Source of the DNA: Aphis gossypii
Lineage: Eukaryota > Arthropoda > Insecta > Hemiptera > Aphididae
Assembly (NCBI RefSeq): GCF_020184175.1
Contig: NC_065531.1
Span: 86,336,604 to 86,400,603, forward strand
Direction: 5' to 3'
DNA: 64,000 nucleotides
In this document: positions 62,679 to 64,000 of the stretch, piece by piece
How the letters are laid out: every line of letters begins with the position of its first letter
How positions within the stretch are numbered: the stretch's first letter is position 1
The notes under the pieces: generated by a model
Told to the model about the DNA's origin: nothing
Seen by the model: only the letters and a program-made list of their open reading frames with translations
The model's database searches: none
Position numbers and translations under genes: made by a program

Positions 62679-64000
62679 AAAAATTTATATTCTTTGGGAC
62701 AGTTAAACAGCCACTATGATACACTTAAACACCTAAACAAAGGAAATAACCGAAGTCAATCACCAATATATAAATAATTTTTATATATTTAATCTAATAC
62801 ATTTTATTACTGCAACGTATTTAATAATTTAAAATTCTCATTAAATAATTTAATACAAATTAATTAAATTATTATTATAGATGATAGTTATTATGCTATT
62901 GATTAATTATAGTCTTATGCTACATAAATAAACTTTCAAGCACAATAATGAGCCATGCAAAGAGTAATTTGTAATTAGATAGTTTACATAAAAATTATAA
63001 ATATATGTTATTGACTGGTAATAAAACCTGGGTATTTTTAACTATATTTTGAAAAATTCCCACCAAAAAAAATGTATAAAAACTACAATAAATATATACA
63101 GAATATATATATATATAATGTAGTACAAATAATAATTAAGAGAACTCAACATATCTTAATTATTTTTAAAATGAAATGATTTTTAATACTTATACAACAA
63201 ATTTATAAATATATTATGTAGCAAGTAAGGAGTAATAACATTTTTTTAAATTTGAATCTATGATGATTAAAAAAAGGAAATTTTATAGATACCTAACATA
63301 ATATAAACTAGGTAATTAATATTGAGAGTATATAATGAATTATTTTCATTTGATTTTCTATAAATCTATAAATTATGATCAACCACAAATACCAAAAAAA
63401 ATTTTAATTTAACATTTAATATTATGTTTTGCTAAAAAATAATCTACCTATAATAATAAATTGTATAAATTAACTTTTGTACTTACATTAAATATAATAA
63501 TTGAGTTAATAACAAATTTTCAAAAACAAATCTTTTTGAATAAACATAAAATATTAAATTTGTAACTAGTAATAAAAAAAGTATCTAAAACACTAATGTA
63601 ACTTAATTTATTATGTATATTATTCATAACATTTTAAAACTAATTAACTAAGGCAAGAAGTACGTTTAGTGACTCAACAATATAAAATAAGCTAATAAGT
63701 AAATCTTCTAATCCTTTTTTTTTACTGGCATATATTATTATATAAGCTAATTTTAAATATCAATGTTGCATAAATAAAAAATATCTTACCGCTAATTGAT
63801 GATTCAGTTATAGTAAAATAACTTGAGATAAACATAATTTTTTTTAAACAACTACATGCTTATATTTATATATAGTTTATTTAATATATCTAGTAAATTT
63901 GTAATTAATAATTTTTTTATTATTCATACGCTACTAATATACAACTATGATAGCTCAACAGTAATAAAATAAAAAATTATAAAATACAAAGCATAATAAA
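62679..64000. other. AT-rich DNA to the window end, no gene recognised
   Basis: This contains AASDHPPT upstream sequence and possibly more of the neurexin IV intron. There are no coding signals, GC-rich promoter or TIR element that I can support. Only A/T runs and short AT dinucleotide tracts (for example at 63103-63118) are visible. Confidence 0.5.

Overview
The window looks like a contig from an insect nuclear genome. It is very AT-rich, with long A/T runs, introns (GT..AG) in nearly every gene, metazoan gene families and many short terminal-inverted-repeat elements. The AT bias, the recurring 'taggtacctata'-type intergenic words and the gene structures fit an aphid (Hemiptera). That placement is inference, not proof.

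Layout. 1-3170: intergenic with transposon debris. 3171-15100 (+): UTP--glucose-1-phosphate uridylyltransferase (UGP), with up to three alternative first coding exons. 17051-21590 (+): mitochondrial alanyl-tRNA synthetase, carrying one reading-frame break near its 3' end. 21785-24302 (-): mitochondrial acetyl-CoA acetyltransferase (ACAT1), tail-to-tail with the synthetase. 25178-26479 (+): ALKBH6-type dioxygenase, head-to-head with ACAT1. 28008-31234 (-): an unrecognised Lys/Ser-rich, probably nuclear protein whose 5' UTR exon lies in a GC-rich island at about 32.7-33.9 kb. 34031-42034 (+): branched-chain 2-oxoacid dehydrogenase E1 alpha (BCKDHA), whose mitochondrial-targeting first exon sits beside the same island, 4 kb from the rest of the gene. 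44425-48387 (-): SLC25A39/40-type mitochondrial carrier with a hAT-like element in an intron. 52449-59890 (-, 5' end missing): neurexin IV/CASPR, including a pair of mutually exclusive 197-nt exons and one single-base frame break. 61830-62678 (-): single-exon 4'-phosphopantetheinyl transferase (AASDHPPT), apparently inside an upstream neurexin IV intron.

How the genes relate. Four of the products act in mitochondria: AlaRS, thiolase, BCKDH E1 alpha and the SLC25 carrier. BCKDH and the thiolase catalyse early and late steps of isoleucine breakdown. Animal gene order gives little functional information, so I do not read this as an operon-like unit.

The most notable signals are the phase-locked mutually exclusive exon pair in neurexin IV, the three first exons of UGP, the shared divergent promoter island between BCKDHA and the unknown nuclear gene, and a hAT-like element with a near-perfect 8-bp duplication plus a miniature derivative of it elsewhere in the window. 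Two otherwise intact genes each need one extra base next to an A/T run, which suggests residual assembly indels rather than gene decay. No CRISPR array, rRNA or confident tRNA was seen.
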